Below, in pieces: positions 9,444 to 18,449 of a DNA stretch of 64,000 nt (position 1 is its first letter; each line of letters starts with the position of its first letter). The notes below the pieces were generated by a model. It saw only the letters and a program-made list of their open reading frames with translations, made no database searches and was not told where the DNA came from. The stretch is taken from contig NZ_AMSF01000088.1 of NCBI RefSeq assembly GCF_000334915.1, positions 58,131 through 122,130 of the forward strand, given 5' to 3'. The DNA comes from Dyella ginsengisoli LA-4. Lineage in GTDB: Bacteria; Pseudomonadota; Gammaproteobacteria; Xanthomonadales; Rhodanobacteraceae. A program made the translations under genes and the position numbers.

Positions 9444-10223
9444 ATGATCCAGGCATCCAACAAGCACCGCCGCAAAGAGCTCGCAGCCAAGGTCGTGTGG
9501 ACGTTGGCCTCGGCATTGGCCGTGTGCCTTCTCAGTCCGAGCACACGCGCCCAGTGGGTCGTGGTCGACCCCACCCAGATCGGGCAGGATGCCACGAACT
9601 TCGCCAAGACTATCGCCCAGTACACCAAGGAGATCGCCCAGTATCAGGCCGTTCTCCAGCACTACCAGCAGCAGCTGATCAGCCTGACGCAGATGAACTT
9701 CAGCCTGCCAACGATGCAGAACGCCTATCAGGAGATATCCCAGAGCGACATGCAGAAGCTCGCCGCCGATGCGTGTCCAAGTGTCAGCGGGAGCGGTACA
9801 AGTGGTGTCCTGAGCGGCCTGCTGCAGATCTTCACGCCGGATGCAAACAAGTCGATCCTCGAGAACCAGCAGAAGATCTGCATCCAGATCCAGTTCCGGC
9901 AGATGGACAAATACAACCTCACGGTGAAGATGCTCAGCCGGATCCAGGACTACTCATCGAACATGCAATCCATCTCAGGGCAGCTTGCCCAGGTCGGTAC
10001 AAGCCAGGGAGCCATGGACGGCGTGAAGGCGAACATCCAAGCCAACAGCTTGGCGATGAGCACGGAGATGCAGCTCTGGGACAGGCAGGTCCAGGCTGAC
10101 GACCAGATGATCAGCTACCTGAAGAACCAGCAGTCAGTGCAGGCTCGAGCCATCTTGAGCGGGAGCAATACCACACTAGGGAATGTCGTTCAGGCTGCAA
10201 CCTTCGCCGCGGCCTTCCACTGA
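9444..10223 (+). CDS. virB5: VirB5-like T4SS minor pilin
   Basis: Secreted helical protein at the VirB5 position. The start at 9444 is preceded by AAGGAG at 9431-9436; an ATG at 9426 is too close to that site. It has 259 residues with a signal peptide ending near TRAQ. The mature part is helical and rich in Gln, with QWVVVDPTQIGQ at its start and IAQYTKEIAQYQ near residue 60, as in VirB5/TrbJ proteins. From about here to 12.7 kb the base composition looks less GC-rich than in virB7-virB4, which suggests faster evolution or a different history. Confidence 0.85.
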   Translation: MIQASNKHRRKELAAKVVWTLASALAVCLLSPSTRAQWVVVDPTQIGQDATNFAKTIAQYTKEIAQYQAVLQHYQQQLISLTQMNFSLPTMQNAYQEISQSDMQKLAADACPSVSGSGTSGVLSGLLQIFTPDANKSILENQQKICIQIQFRQMDKYNLTVKMLSRIQDYSSNMQSISGQLAQVGTSQGAMDGVKANIQANSLAMSTEMQLWDRQVQADDQMISYLKNQQSVQARAILSGSNTTLGNVVQAATFAAAFH

Positions 10224-10282
10224 GCACCTCATCCCCGGCCGGGCATGTGGAACCGCCCATGCCATGACAGGAAGTTAGCGAA

Positions 10283-11377
10283 ATGGGCTTCGTCTACTAC
10301 GTCCTCATCTACAACTGGCTGAGCGACAAGATCAACACGTTCGGCATGAACCTGATGAGGAACCTCATGTCCTGGGCCAGTGCCGTAGCGCTGGTTCTCG
10401 TTACCTTGTGGATCATGATCCAGGGTTACCGGATGATCACCGGGCAGTCGCGCGAGTCGTTGATGGCGATGGTAACGAACATGGCACGTATCGTGGTGAT
10501 CGTGACCGCGGCAACGACCATGGCGATCCTCGGTAGCAACCTGCACACGCTGCTGACGACGGAACTGAGCACGGACATCAATCAGCTTTTTACCGGCAAC
10601 AACGAAACCGCAGCGCAAACCATCGACGAGAATCTGGCCTGGACGCAGCTGGCCCTGGCCTCCATCGATGCCGTGCAGATCGAGCCTGGTGATACCGACC
10701 TGGCCAGCACAAAATCGCGCGCACTGCTGATGGCGGGCTTCGGCACGGCCAGTCCGCCCATGGCGGCAGGCGCCATGCTGCTGCTGTACCAATTCACGCT
10801 GGCGCTGTTCATTGGCCTTGGACCGCTGTTCATCCTTTGCCTGATCTTCGATCAGACCAAGGATCTCTTCCGACGCTGGCTCCTCTACGGCATAGGAACG
10901 GTTTTCTCGATGGCCGCGCTGTCGTTCGTCAGTTCGATCGTGCTTCAGCTCACGCTGCGCGTCTCTTATGCACTCTGGACGTCGAACATGATCAACAATC
11001 TGACCAAAAATGGAGCTGAGGGCCTTTCCAGCCAGGCGTTACAGCAAGGTGGTCTCGGATTGCTCCTGACCGTACTCATCATTTCCGTCCCGCCACTGGC
11101 GGCGAACTTCTTTCAGGGAACCATGGGCGCGTTCTACTTCAACTCAGCATTCGGTCATGGCGGCGGAGCGCGGCAAGGACCTGATGGAAGGCTGCAATCT
11201 GGACTCGGCTACTCAGGGAATGGTCGTCCACAAGCTATAGGCCAACAGACCACCCCGGAGCAACGGCGCACGGGGGGAGAAGTCAGCTCGATCAATCTCG
11301 GCCGGATGACTGGCAATACGAGTACTTCGCAGGCGGACATCATGAAATCAGCTCGTAACCCCATAGCGAAAAATTGA
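10283..11377 (+). CDS. virB6: VirB6 T4SS polytopic membrane protein
   Basis: Polytopic inner-membrane protein of the translocation channel. It has 364 residues. Hydrophobic segments are visible near residues 25-50, 70-90, 155-190, 200-225 and 255-275. A central periplasmic loop (about 95-145) and the motif LGPLFILCLIFDQTKDLFRRWL, cytoplasmic in the family, support the call. The C-terminal 80 residues are hydrophilic and Gly/Gln-rich. The stop overlaps the ATG of the next gene (TGATG), so the small exported genes downstream are probably part of the same transcript. Confidence 0.88.
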   Translation: MGFVYYVLIYNWLSDKINTFGMNLMRNLMSWASAVALVLVTLWIMIQGYRMITGQSRESLMAMVTNMARIVVIVTAATTMAILGSNLHTLLTTELSTDINQLFTGNNETAAQTIDENLAWTQLALASIDAVQIEPGDTDLASTKSRALLMAGFGTASPPMAAGAMLLLYQFTLALFIGLGPLFILCLIFDQTKDLFRRWLLYGIGTVFSMAALSFVSSIVLQLTLRVSYALWTSNMINNLTKNGAEGLSSQALQQGGLGLLLTVLIISVPPLAANFFQGTMGAFYFNSAFGHGGGARQGPDGRLQSGLGYSGNGRPQAIGQQTTPEQRRTGGEVSSINLGRMTGNTSTSQADIMKSARNPIAKN

Positions 11378-11883
11378 TGATGAAAGATGCGCTCTTGAGA
11401 TGCGTGCCGCTCCTGGCGCTGTGCATGCTTGCAGGGAAGGCTCACGCGCAAGCGGCATGCCCGCCAGGAATGGTTCCCTACGGCACCGGGACGGATATCA
11501 GCACCTGCGGCCCTGACGATAGCCAACAACAGGGTAGCCAACAGTCGCTGCCGCCTCCTCCGTTGTGGGTGGAGCGCTGGGGAGCGATTGCAACCGACTT
11601 CGCGCACTCAAGCGCTGGCGCATCTGTTGACCAGAAGGACAAGAAAAGCGCGGAAAAGGCAGCGATGGCAAACTGCCGATCTAATGGCGGAGTAGCTTGC
11701 GAAATCGAACTGGACTATGCCAATGGGTGCGCGGTCTTGGTAATAGGCAAGACTGGGCATAACGCCAAGGCAGGAGAGACCATCGAGAGTGCGACGCATA
11801 AGGCCATGGAGGTGTGCGAGGCGTCAGACACCAAGTGCTTCGTCTACTATTCAGCCTGCAGCCTCCCCGTGAGGGTGAGATAG
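11377..11883 (+). CDS. DUF4189-like exported protein, first copy
   Basis: Predicted periplasmic protein of 168 residues, with a signal peptide to about residue 22 (AHA/Q) and then a DUF4189-like domain. The pattern is a WGAIA motif, a segment of Ala- and Ser-rich helix with regularly spaced Cys, a YANGCAVLV core and a final Cys-containing strand. The several cysteines (CPPGM, STCG, ANCRS, VACEI, NGCAV, EVCEA, TKCFV, SACSL) suggest disulfides. The function of DUF4189 is not known to me. Its place between virB6 and an effector gene suggests a role linked to the T4SS, such as an accessory or protective protein. The start overlaps the virB6 stop. Confidence 0.75.
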   Translation: MMKDALLRCVPLLALCMLAGKAHAQAACPPGMVPYGTGTDISTCGPDDSQQQGSQQSLPPPPLWVERWGAIATDFAHSSAGASVDQKDKKSAEKAAMANCRSNGGVACEIELDYANGCAVLVIGKTGHNAKAGETIESATHKAMEVCEASDTKCFVYYSACSLPVRVR

Positions 11884-12380
11884 TGCGATCGCGGCGCACC
11901 TATTTCTTGTTACTGCTCGGCATGCTGCTTCTGTTGCCGATGGCGGCCCACGCCCAGAACCAGTGTCCCCAGGGGCAGTATCAGGCGCTGCCACCAGGTA
12001 CGCCCGGTCCCGGTCGATGCGTTCCGGTTCCGCGCAACCTGCAGGGTGTGGCGCTACCGTTGCCGCAGGCGGCGACGCACTGGGGCGCCATTGCGGCCGA
12101 CGCAACAAATGGACACTTCGGTGCTGCGCACGATTTGCCGAGCAAGCGAGCTGCGAAGGAGCAAGCCCTGGCGCAGTGCCGGCGCGATGGTGGGACGCAT
12201 TGCACAGTGGCAACGGCGTACGGCAATGGTTGTGGTGCGTTGATCGCCGGGGACATGGCTTGGCAAGGTTTCGCCGATGTCACGTTCGAGCACGCGAAGC
12301 AAACCGGCATCGAAGCCTGCAAGAAGGGCGGCAACGAAAATTGCCGGGTCGTCTATTCGGACTGCAGCCCAGGACAGTGA
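11883..12380 (+). CDS. DUF4189-like exported protein, second copy
   Basis: A paralogue of the preceding gene: 165 residues, signal peptide ending near AHAQ, then HWGAIAADA, a helix with QALAQCRRDGG, the YGNGCGALI core and two late cysteines. The start is most likely the GTG at 11883, which overlaps the upstream TAG by one base (TAGTG); the frame is open further upstream but would then lack a normal signal peptide. Two adjacent DUF4189 genes suggest a local duplication. Function unknown; context links it to the T4SS. Confidence 0.75.
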   Translation: MRSRRTYFLLLLGMLLLLPMAAHAQNQCPQGQYQALPPGTPGPGRCVPVPRNLQGVALPLPQAATHWGAIAADATNGHFGAAHDLPSKRAAKEQALAQCRRDGGTHCTVATAYGNGCGALIAGDMAWQGFADVTFEHAKQTGIEACKKGGNENCRVVYSDCSPGQ

Positions 12381-12407
12381 GCCGGGCACACACATGGAGG
12401 GAACCTC

Positions 12408-12740
12408 GTGAAAAAGCCCACCTACATGAAGATCCTTGCTTTCGGTTGCCTGCTGGCATGCAGCGGCGGAGCGGTAGCACAGGGCTACTACGAGCCCATC
12501 CCCTACTACGGGAATGATCCCTTTGTGTTCTGCACGTTCGGGGTCCCCACCGATTGCTGGTTTCCCATCAACCCGGCAACCGGCACCTTCGGCGTCTGGA
12601 ACTACTACTGCTTCAACCCCGTTTCAGCCGCCCAGTACGCACGCGTCTGCCCACACGCCTTTGTCCCCGTCGGCCAAGTGAAAAGCCCGAGACGGGAGAT
12701 CGATAAGGAACGGAAGTCCGCAAGATCCGGGATCTCATGA
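12408..12740 (+). CDS. Small exported Tyr/Pro/Cys-rich protein
   Basis: Hypothetical protein of 110 residues starting at GTG 12408, with a GGAGGG ribosome-binding site about nine bases upstream. A signal peptide runs to about residue 25 (AVAQ). The mature part is rich in Tyr, Phe, Pro and Cys (PYYGNDPFVFCTFG, NYYCFNP), followed by a basic tail. I do not recognise a family. It overlaps the next gene by four bases (ATGA), so it belongs to the same transcription unit downstream of virB6. Confidence 0.6.
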   Translation: MKKPTYMKILAFGCLLACSGGAVAQGYYEPIPYYGNDPFVFCTFGVPTDCWFPINPATGTFGVWNYYCFNPVSAAQYARVCPHAFVPVGQVKSPRREIDKERKSARSGIS

Positions 12741-13537
12741 AGATGGCCAACCGGAAGCTGACAGCCAACGCGCTGGTGGCACTGCTTGCATCTGCCTGCA
12801 TGATATTGGCGACCGCGGCTGCCTCCGGCAGCGCGCCGCTGAAGACCATGAGCCCAGCAAAGGACCGTCCCTACGCACTCCTGCGCAAACGCTTGTTGCT
12901 GGATGGATGGCTACCCATACAGAACGCGCGGTGCGTGCAAGAATCCAGGCGAGCGCAGGCATGCAATCGCTGGCTGGAGCTGCAGCGATGTGAAGGCGGC
13001 GGGCGCTGCCTGATGCAATGGGGCGACGGGGACGGCGCCAGGATCATGCGGGTGGAGGTCTCCGGCGTGCCGGCCGGCGACGAGGCGGATCCCGTGCAGG
13101 CCCAGGCAACGGTGATCGATACCGCCGAGCGTCCGGTGCAGGCGGCATCGCCTGCTGCCGTGCGCTGTCCCGCGACCGATTTCGGGCCTTTCCTGCGCGC
13201 CTTCGCCGGTACGCCCGCGTTACGGCGGGCATTCGTGGCGCCATTGGTGCGGGCGACCGTGCTGGTGTCCGACGCCGAGGGGGACCGACTGGAGCCGGCG
13301 TATGTCCGCGGCGACCGGGAGGACGTGTTCAACATCGCCTATCGCGCGGGCGCCTTCCATCACGTGGGCGTCGATGGCGTCGATGCCGACCCGCTCCCGC
13401 TCGACATCCGCGCATCGACGCCAGACGTGCGTGAGGTCGGTTACGTCTACGGCTCGTCGGAGGGCCGCAGCTTCGAATTCACCCGACGCAAGGACTGCTG
13501 GTATCTGACCGGAAACCCACGACCCACAGGCCCCTGA
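12737..13537 (+). CDS. Exported protein, candidate immunity protein for the adjacent effector
   Basis: A 266-residue protein with an N-terminal signal sequence. It contains ASAC near residue 21, a weak lipobox, so it may be a lipoprotein or simply secreted to the periplasm. The mature protein looks like two small domains. The first (about 40-115) has RLLLDGWLPI, four cysteines and a CLMQWGDGDG segment. The second (about 140-266) has FGPFLRAFAG and a final Trp/Tyr strand. I know no biochemical function for it. In X. citri the immunity protein is encoded next to its effector and acts in the periplasm; this gene lies 46 bases upstream of a predicted wall-degrading effector. The immunity role is inference. 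Confidence 0.6.
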   Translation: MKMANRKLTANALVALLASACMILATAAASGSAPLKTMSPAKDRPYALLRKRLLLDGWLPIQNARCVQESRRAQACNRWLELQRCEGGGRCLMQWGDGDGARIMRVEVSGVPAGDEADPVQAQATVIDTAERPVQAASPAAVRCPATDFGPFLRAFAGTPALRRAFVAPLVRATVLVSDAEGDRLEPAYVRGDREDVFNIAYRAGAFHHVGVDGVDADPLPLDIRASTPDVREVGYVYGSSEGRSFEFTRRKDCWYLTGNPRPTGP

Positions 13538-13583
13538 GCAGCCGACACGAAATCCCTGGAGCACTACACGGAGGTAGTTACCC

Positions 13584-15001
13584 ATGTCCCGCTACACCAT
13601 CAGCGAGAGCGTCGGCTCGCGCACGCTCCCGGTCCATTCCTACGAAGACCTGCACAGGCACCACCCGAGTTCCGGGCGCGAGCCCAACCGCCAATACGGT
13701 ACGGTGCATGGGGAACTGGAGGAGATCCGTCGGGTCGACGGGCGGGTGTTCGTGAAGAAGGACTTCGTCCTCGCGCAGGACGCCCCGGGTCCGGTGGAGA
13801 TTCCGGCACCGGTCTCCGGCTACGCGCATTTCCTGCACGACACCTGGAACACGGTGCAGATCTACGACAAGCCCTACGGCACCCCCGGTGCGCGGCGCGA
13901 AGGCCAGGTGCTGCACATGGTGCGCGGGAGCTCGCCGTTCGGCGAAGGTGCGCACATCAACTATGGCCAGCCCTTGGGCGAGATGGGCCAGACCGGCAGC
14001 CCGGGCTCGATCCACGCGCATGTGGAGCTGGAGGTCGGACAGTTCGAGCGCTACATCAGCGACATCAACAACGGCACGATCCGCCCCGGCGTGGTTCCGC
14101 GCCCGGGCTCGGGCGGCACCACGGAAGCAGCGGCCGACGTGCTCGAGGATGGAAGCAGGGGCCACGACGTCACTCGGCTGCAGCAGCAGCTGGCGCAGCT
14201 CGGGTACCACGGCACGGCCAGGACGGCGCGACGCTTGCGGCCGATGGAGTGTTCGGCGCAAACACGCGGCAGGCAGTGGTGGCGTTCCAGCATGACCACG
14301 GGCTCGTCGTCGACGGCAAGGCCGGTCCGCGTACGGGTGCCGCCATCGACAGCGTCCTCGCCCAGCACCGCACCGCCGAGCTGCAGGCCGGGCTCAACCG
14401 CCTCGGCTACACCGGCAGCGACGGTCACGCCCTGCAGGTCGACGGCCAGTTCGGCGCCCAGACGACCTTTGCGGTACGGGCGTTCCAGCGGGACCACCAG
14501 CTTGCCGTGGACGGCAAGGTCGGGCCACAGACACAGGGCGCGCTGGATCAGGCACTGAAGATGCATACCGCGCCGCCGCGCGCGTCGGCCGCCACCCTGT
14601 TGAGCGACCCGGCGAACCCGGACAATCCGCTTTACCGGCAGGCACTCGAGCAGGTTCACAAGATCGACGCGGACATGGGACGTCCCTCTGATGAACACAG
14701 CGAGCGGCTTGCCGCTGCACTGGTGGCGGCGGCCAAGGCCCACGGCCTGACCCGGATCGACGCCGTCGCGCTGAGCGAGGACGGTTCGCGCACTTTCGTC
14801 GCCCAGGACACCACGCCCATCCGGCGGATGGTCGAGGTCTCGACGGCCGAGGCGGTGCGCACGCCGATCGAACAGAGCAGCGCCAAGGCGCGGCAGGTTC
14901 AGATGGAGGCACCTGGGACTACTCCGTCCCCATCACGGATCCACGCCGTGTCGGCGCACCCGGGTGGGGATACTCCGCCTGCCGCCACCCTGATGGCCTG
15001 A
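13584..15001 (+). pseudogene. T4SS peptidoglycan-hydrolase effector with XVIPCD-like tail, frameshifted
   Basis: Two overlapping + frames encode consecutive parts of one protein. Frame one (13584 to about 14215) gives an M23/lysostaphin-like domain with the H144-x-H146 motif, then the start of a peptidoglycan-binding repeat (LQQQLAQLGYHGT). Frame two (about 14216 to 15001) continues that repeat exactly (GQDG...ADGVFGANTRQAV), adds a second repeat, and ends in a segment like the XVIPCD secretion signal of Xanthomonadales T4SS effectors (DPANPDNPLY, GRPSDEHSERLAAAL, IDAVALSEDG). One missing base in the GGCACGGCC run at 14211-14219 explains the break. The intact protein would be near 470 residues. 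It may be a real pseudogene or a sequencing error. A GGAGGTAG site precedes the start. Confidence 0.78.
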
Positions 15002-15103
15002 GGCACGGCGTGAAGATGCGCGGCGGCTCGTCGACACAGCGCGCTCGCAGCGCTGCCGTTCCTCGGCCGCAACAGCACGCGCCGATACCCGCCGCAGCGG
15101 GTA

Positions 15104-18100
15104 TCAGGCGCTGGCCAGCTTCCGCAACCGCCGCGCCGCACGCCGCTCGCGGCGCTTCTCCCGCCGCACCCGCGCCCGCTCGGCCAGGCACGAGAAGATC
15201 ACGTACAGCGCCGGTGTGCTGAGCAGGGTGAGGGTCTGCGAGATCAGCAGGCCGCCGATCATCGCGATGCCCAGCGGGCGGCGCAGCTCGGAGCCTTCGC
15301 CCAGACCGATGGCGATCGGCAGGGCGGCGAGGATGGCGACCATCGAGGTCATCATGATCGGGCGGAAGCGCACGATGCAGGCTTCACGCGCCGCTTCCAG
15401 CGGGGGCTTGCCGTGCTCGCGCTGCGCGACCAGCGCGAAGTCGATCATCATGATCGCGTTCTTCTTGACGATGCCGATCAGCAGCACCAGCGCGATCATC
15501 GCCACGATGGAGAGCTCGGTGTTGGTCACCACCAGCGCGGCCAGCGCACCGACTCCCGCGGCCGGCAAGGTGGAGAGAATGGTGACCGGATGGATCAGGC
15601 TCTCGTAGAGCATGCCCAGCACGATGTAGACGGTGACGATGGCCGCCAGCATCAGCCACAGCATGTCGCCCTGCGACTGCTGGAAGCGGCGGAAGTCGTC
15701 GCCCAGGCCCACCCGGATGTCGCCGGGCATGCGCATGTCCTTCACCACCTGGTTGATGATCTGCAGCGCCTGGCCCATCGACGCCCCGGGCGCGAGGTTG
15801 AAGCTCAGGTCCATCGTGGTCATCTGGTTGACGTGGCTGATCTGCGACGGCGCCAGCCCCGGCTCCTGGTGGGCCACCGCGGTGATCGGCACCATCTTGC
15901 CGGTGTTGGAGCGCACGTAGATGCGGTTGAGCGCCTCCGGTGACGCGGTCTGGCTCGGCAGCGCGTTCACCACCACCTTGTACTGGTTGACGTCCGAGTA
16001 GATGGTGGAGACCTGGCGCTGGCCGAAGGCATCGTAGAGCGCGCCGTCGATGGTGGCCATGGAGATGCCCAGCCGCGAGGCCGCATCGCGGTCGACCACG
16101 ATGTTCTGGCGCAGGCCGCCCTCCTCCACGTCGGAGCCGACGTCGCGGAACAGCTTGTTCTTCGCCAGCTCCTTCACCAGCTTCGGCAGCCATACCTCCA
16201 GCTCGTCGAGGTTGTCGCCCTGCAGCGAGATTTCGTACTGCGCGCCCTGGTTGCTGTTGCCGCCGCCGCTGGGCAGGTCCTGGATCGGCCGCAACCGCAG
16301 GTTGAGGTCCGGATACTTGGCGGCCTTGGCGCTGAGCCGGTCGAGCACGGCGAAGGTGTCGTCCTTGCGGCCTTCGGCACGGGTCTTGAGCTGGATGTCG
16401 AACGAACTGGCGGCGCCGCGCCGGCTCGTGCCCAGGCGAGAGCCGACCACCGCCACGTCCTTGTCGGCCAGCAGCATGTCCACCAGTCGCTGCTGGCGCT
16501 TGACCATGTCCTGGAACGACACGGTGGCGCCGGAGGTGGCGAAGCCATGGATCAGCCCGGTGTCCTGCGGCGGGAACAGGCCGGCCTTGACCTTGGCGAA
16601 CAGCACTACGGTCAGCACGATCAGCACCAGCGGCGTGAGCGAGAACGCCAACGCGTGACGCAGCGAGAAGTTCAGCGCGCGCACGTAGATGCCCAGCATC
16701 CGCTCGTGGGCACGGTCCAGCCAATGACCCAGCCGCGCGAAGCGACGCGGACGTTCAGCCCGGTCTTCTGCCGCGTGGCCCTGCAGGAACCGCCCGCACA
16801 ACGCCGGCGTGAGGGTCAGCGACACCACTGCCGATACCGCGATCGCAGAGATCAGCGTCATGGTGAATTCGCGGAAAAACATGCCGACGATGCCGCTGGC
16901 AAACAGCAGCGGGATGAATACGGCGATCAGCGAGGCGGTGATCGAGACGATGGTGAAGCCGATCTCCCGCCCGCCGCGCAGCGCCGCCTCCAGCCGCGGC
17001 ACGCCCTCGTCGATGTGGCGGATGATGTTCTCGATCACCACGATCGCATCGTCCACCACGAAGCCGATCGCGATCACCAGCGCCAGCAGGGTGAGGTTGT
17101 TGAGCGTGTAGCCGAGCACGTACATCATGATCGACGCGCCGGCCAGCGACAGCGGCACCGCGGCCGCGGCGATCAACGTGGGCGCCAGCCGACGAAGGAA
17201 CAGCGCCATCGTCAGCACGACCATCGCCAGGCTGATCAGCAGGGTGACCTGCACTTCGCGCAACGAGGCGCGGATGGTGGGGGTGCCGTCGAAATAGGGG
17301 GTGAGCTTGGTCGCCGGCTGCAGGAAGCTGCGCAGCTCCGGCAGCGTTGCGCGCACCCGATCCACCGTGGCAATCACGTTGGCGTCCGGCTTCTTGTACA
17401 CGTACAACAGGATCGCCGGCTGGTGCCCGAAGGTGCCGGCCTGGTAGGCGTCCTCGGGGCCGTCGTAGACGCGGGCCACGTCGCGCAGGCGGATGGTGGT
17501 GCCATTCTTCACCGCCACCACCAGGTTGGCGAAGTCGGCGGCGGTGTGCAGCTCGTCGTTGGCCGTCACCAGCAGGTTGGTGACGCCGTTGCTCAGCGTG
17601 CCCAGCGGCGAGCTGACGTTGGCGGCGTTGAGCGCGTTGCGCAGCTGGTCTGGCGAAAGGCCCATCGAGTTGAGCTTGCGCAGGTCCACGTCGACCCGGA
17701 CGGCCGGGGTCGCCGCGCCGGCGATCTCCACCGAGGACACACCCTCGAGCTGGGTCAGCCGCGGCATCAGGAAGGTGTCGGCCACGTTGTAGAGGTCGGT
17801 GGCCGACTGCGTCTGCGAGGTCAGCGCGAGGATGATCACCGCGTCGTCGTTGGGGTTGGCCTTCTGCAGCGAGGGCGCGTTGGTCAGTCCCGGGGGGAGA
17901 TCCGGCGCGGCCGCGTTGATGGCCTGCTGCACATCGCGTGCGGCGGCGTCGAGGTTGCGGCTGCCGTTGAAGATCATGAAGACGAACGTCCGGCCTTCCG
18001 AGCTGCTCGAACGCATCGTGTCGATGCCCGGCACCTGGCCCAGGTGGCGCTCCAGCGGAGCGGCCACGGTGGCGGCCATGGTGGCGGCATCGGCCCCGGG

Positions 18101-18253
18101 CTGGGAGGTCTGCACGAAGATCGCCGGAAACTGGATGGTCGGCAACGCCGACACACCGAGCAGGCTGTAGCAGACGGCACCGACCAGGAACAGGCCGATG
18201 GCCAGCAGCGAGGTGCCGATCGGACGGCGCACGAAAAGAGCGGAGATGTTCAT
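15104..18253 (-). CDS. muxC: RND multidrug efflux pump, MuxC/MdtC type
   Basis: Inner-membrane proton/drug antiporter of 1049 residues (HAE-1 RND family). The start at 18253 gives the standard N-terminus MNISALFVRRPIGTSLL. Twelve membrane segments and two large periplasmic loops are expected, and the paired FVVDDAIVVIEN and GIVKKNAIMMIDFAL signatures of the two halves are present. It is the third gene of a - strand set muxA-muxB-muxC. Two different pumps beside one adaptor are typical of MdtABC/MuxABC, where B and C form a mixed trimer. The gap to muxB is 196 bases, large for one operon, so an internal promoter is possible. No outer-membrane channel gene is adjacent. Confidence 0.9.
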   Translation of the reverse strand: MNISALFVRRPIGTSLLAIGLFLVGAVCYSLLGVSALPTIQFPAIFVQTSQPGADAATMAATVAAPLERHLGQVPGIDTMRSSSSEGRTFVFMIFNGSRNLDAAARDVQQAINAAAPDLPPGLTNAPSLQKANPNDDAVIILALTSQTQSATDLYNVADTFLMPRLTQLEGVSSVEIAGAATPAVRVDVDLRKLNSMGLSPDQLRNALNAANVSSPLGTLSNGVTNLLVTANDELHTAADFANLVVAVKNGTTIRLRDVARVYDGPEDAYQAGTFGHQPAILLYVYKKPDANVIATVDRVRATLPELRSFLQPATKLTPYFDGTPTIRASLREVQVTLLISLAMVVLTMALFLRRLAPTLIAAAAVPLSLAGASIMMYVLGYTLNNLTLLALVIAIGFVVDDAIVVIENIIRHIDEGVPRLEAALRGGREIGFTIVSITASLIAVFIPLLFASGIVGMFFREFTMTLISAIAVSAVVSLTLTPALCGRFLQGHAAEDRAERPRRFARLGHWLDRAHERMLGIYVRALNFSLRHALAFSLTPLVLIVLTVVLFAKVKAGLFPPQDTGLIHGFATSGATVSFQDMVKRQQRLVDMLLADKDVAVVGSRLGTSRRGAASSFDIQLKTRAEGRKDDTFAVLDRLSAKAAKYPDLNLRLRPIQDLPSGGGNSNQGAQYEISLQGDNLDELEVWLPKLVKELAKNKLFRDVGSDVEEGGLRQNIVVDRDAASRLGISMATIDGALYDAFGQRQVSTIYSDVNQYKVVVNALPSQTASPEALNRIYVRSNTGKMVPITAVAHQEPGLAPSQISHVNQMTTMDLSFNLAPGASMGQALQIINQVVKDMRMPGDIRVGLGDDFRRFQQSQGDMLWLMLAAIVTVYIVLGMLYESLIHPVTILSTLPAAGVGALAALVVTNTELSIVAMIALVLLIGIVKKNAIMMIDFALVAQREHGKPPLEAAREACIVRFRPIMMTSMVAILAALPIAIGLGEGSELRRPLGIAMIGGLLISQTLTLLSTPALYVIFSCLAERARVRREKRRERRAARRLRKLASA

Positions 18254-18449
18254 GCAGGAGTCGGGGCCATTGCGCGAGGGGAAGCAAGGCACGCAGCGCG
18301 TGGACGGATCATCGCACCCCTAACGCATCAGGGCGAGATCGGTTGATACGCAACCGAACGCCCGATGGAGCCGGTGCCCGCCCACCGATTCCGGAAACGC
18401 AAGCGGCGCGCCCGGCAAGGGGCGCGCCGTGGATGGGCCAGCGGACACC

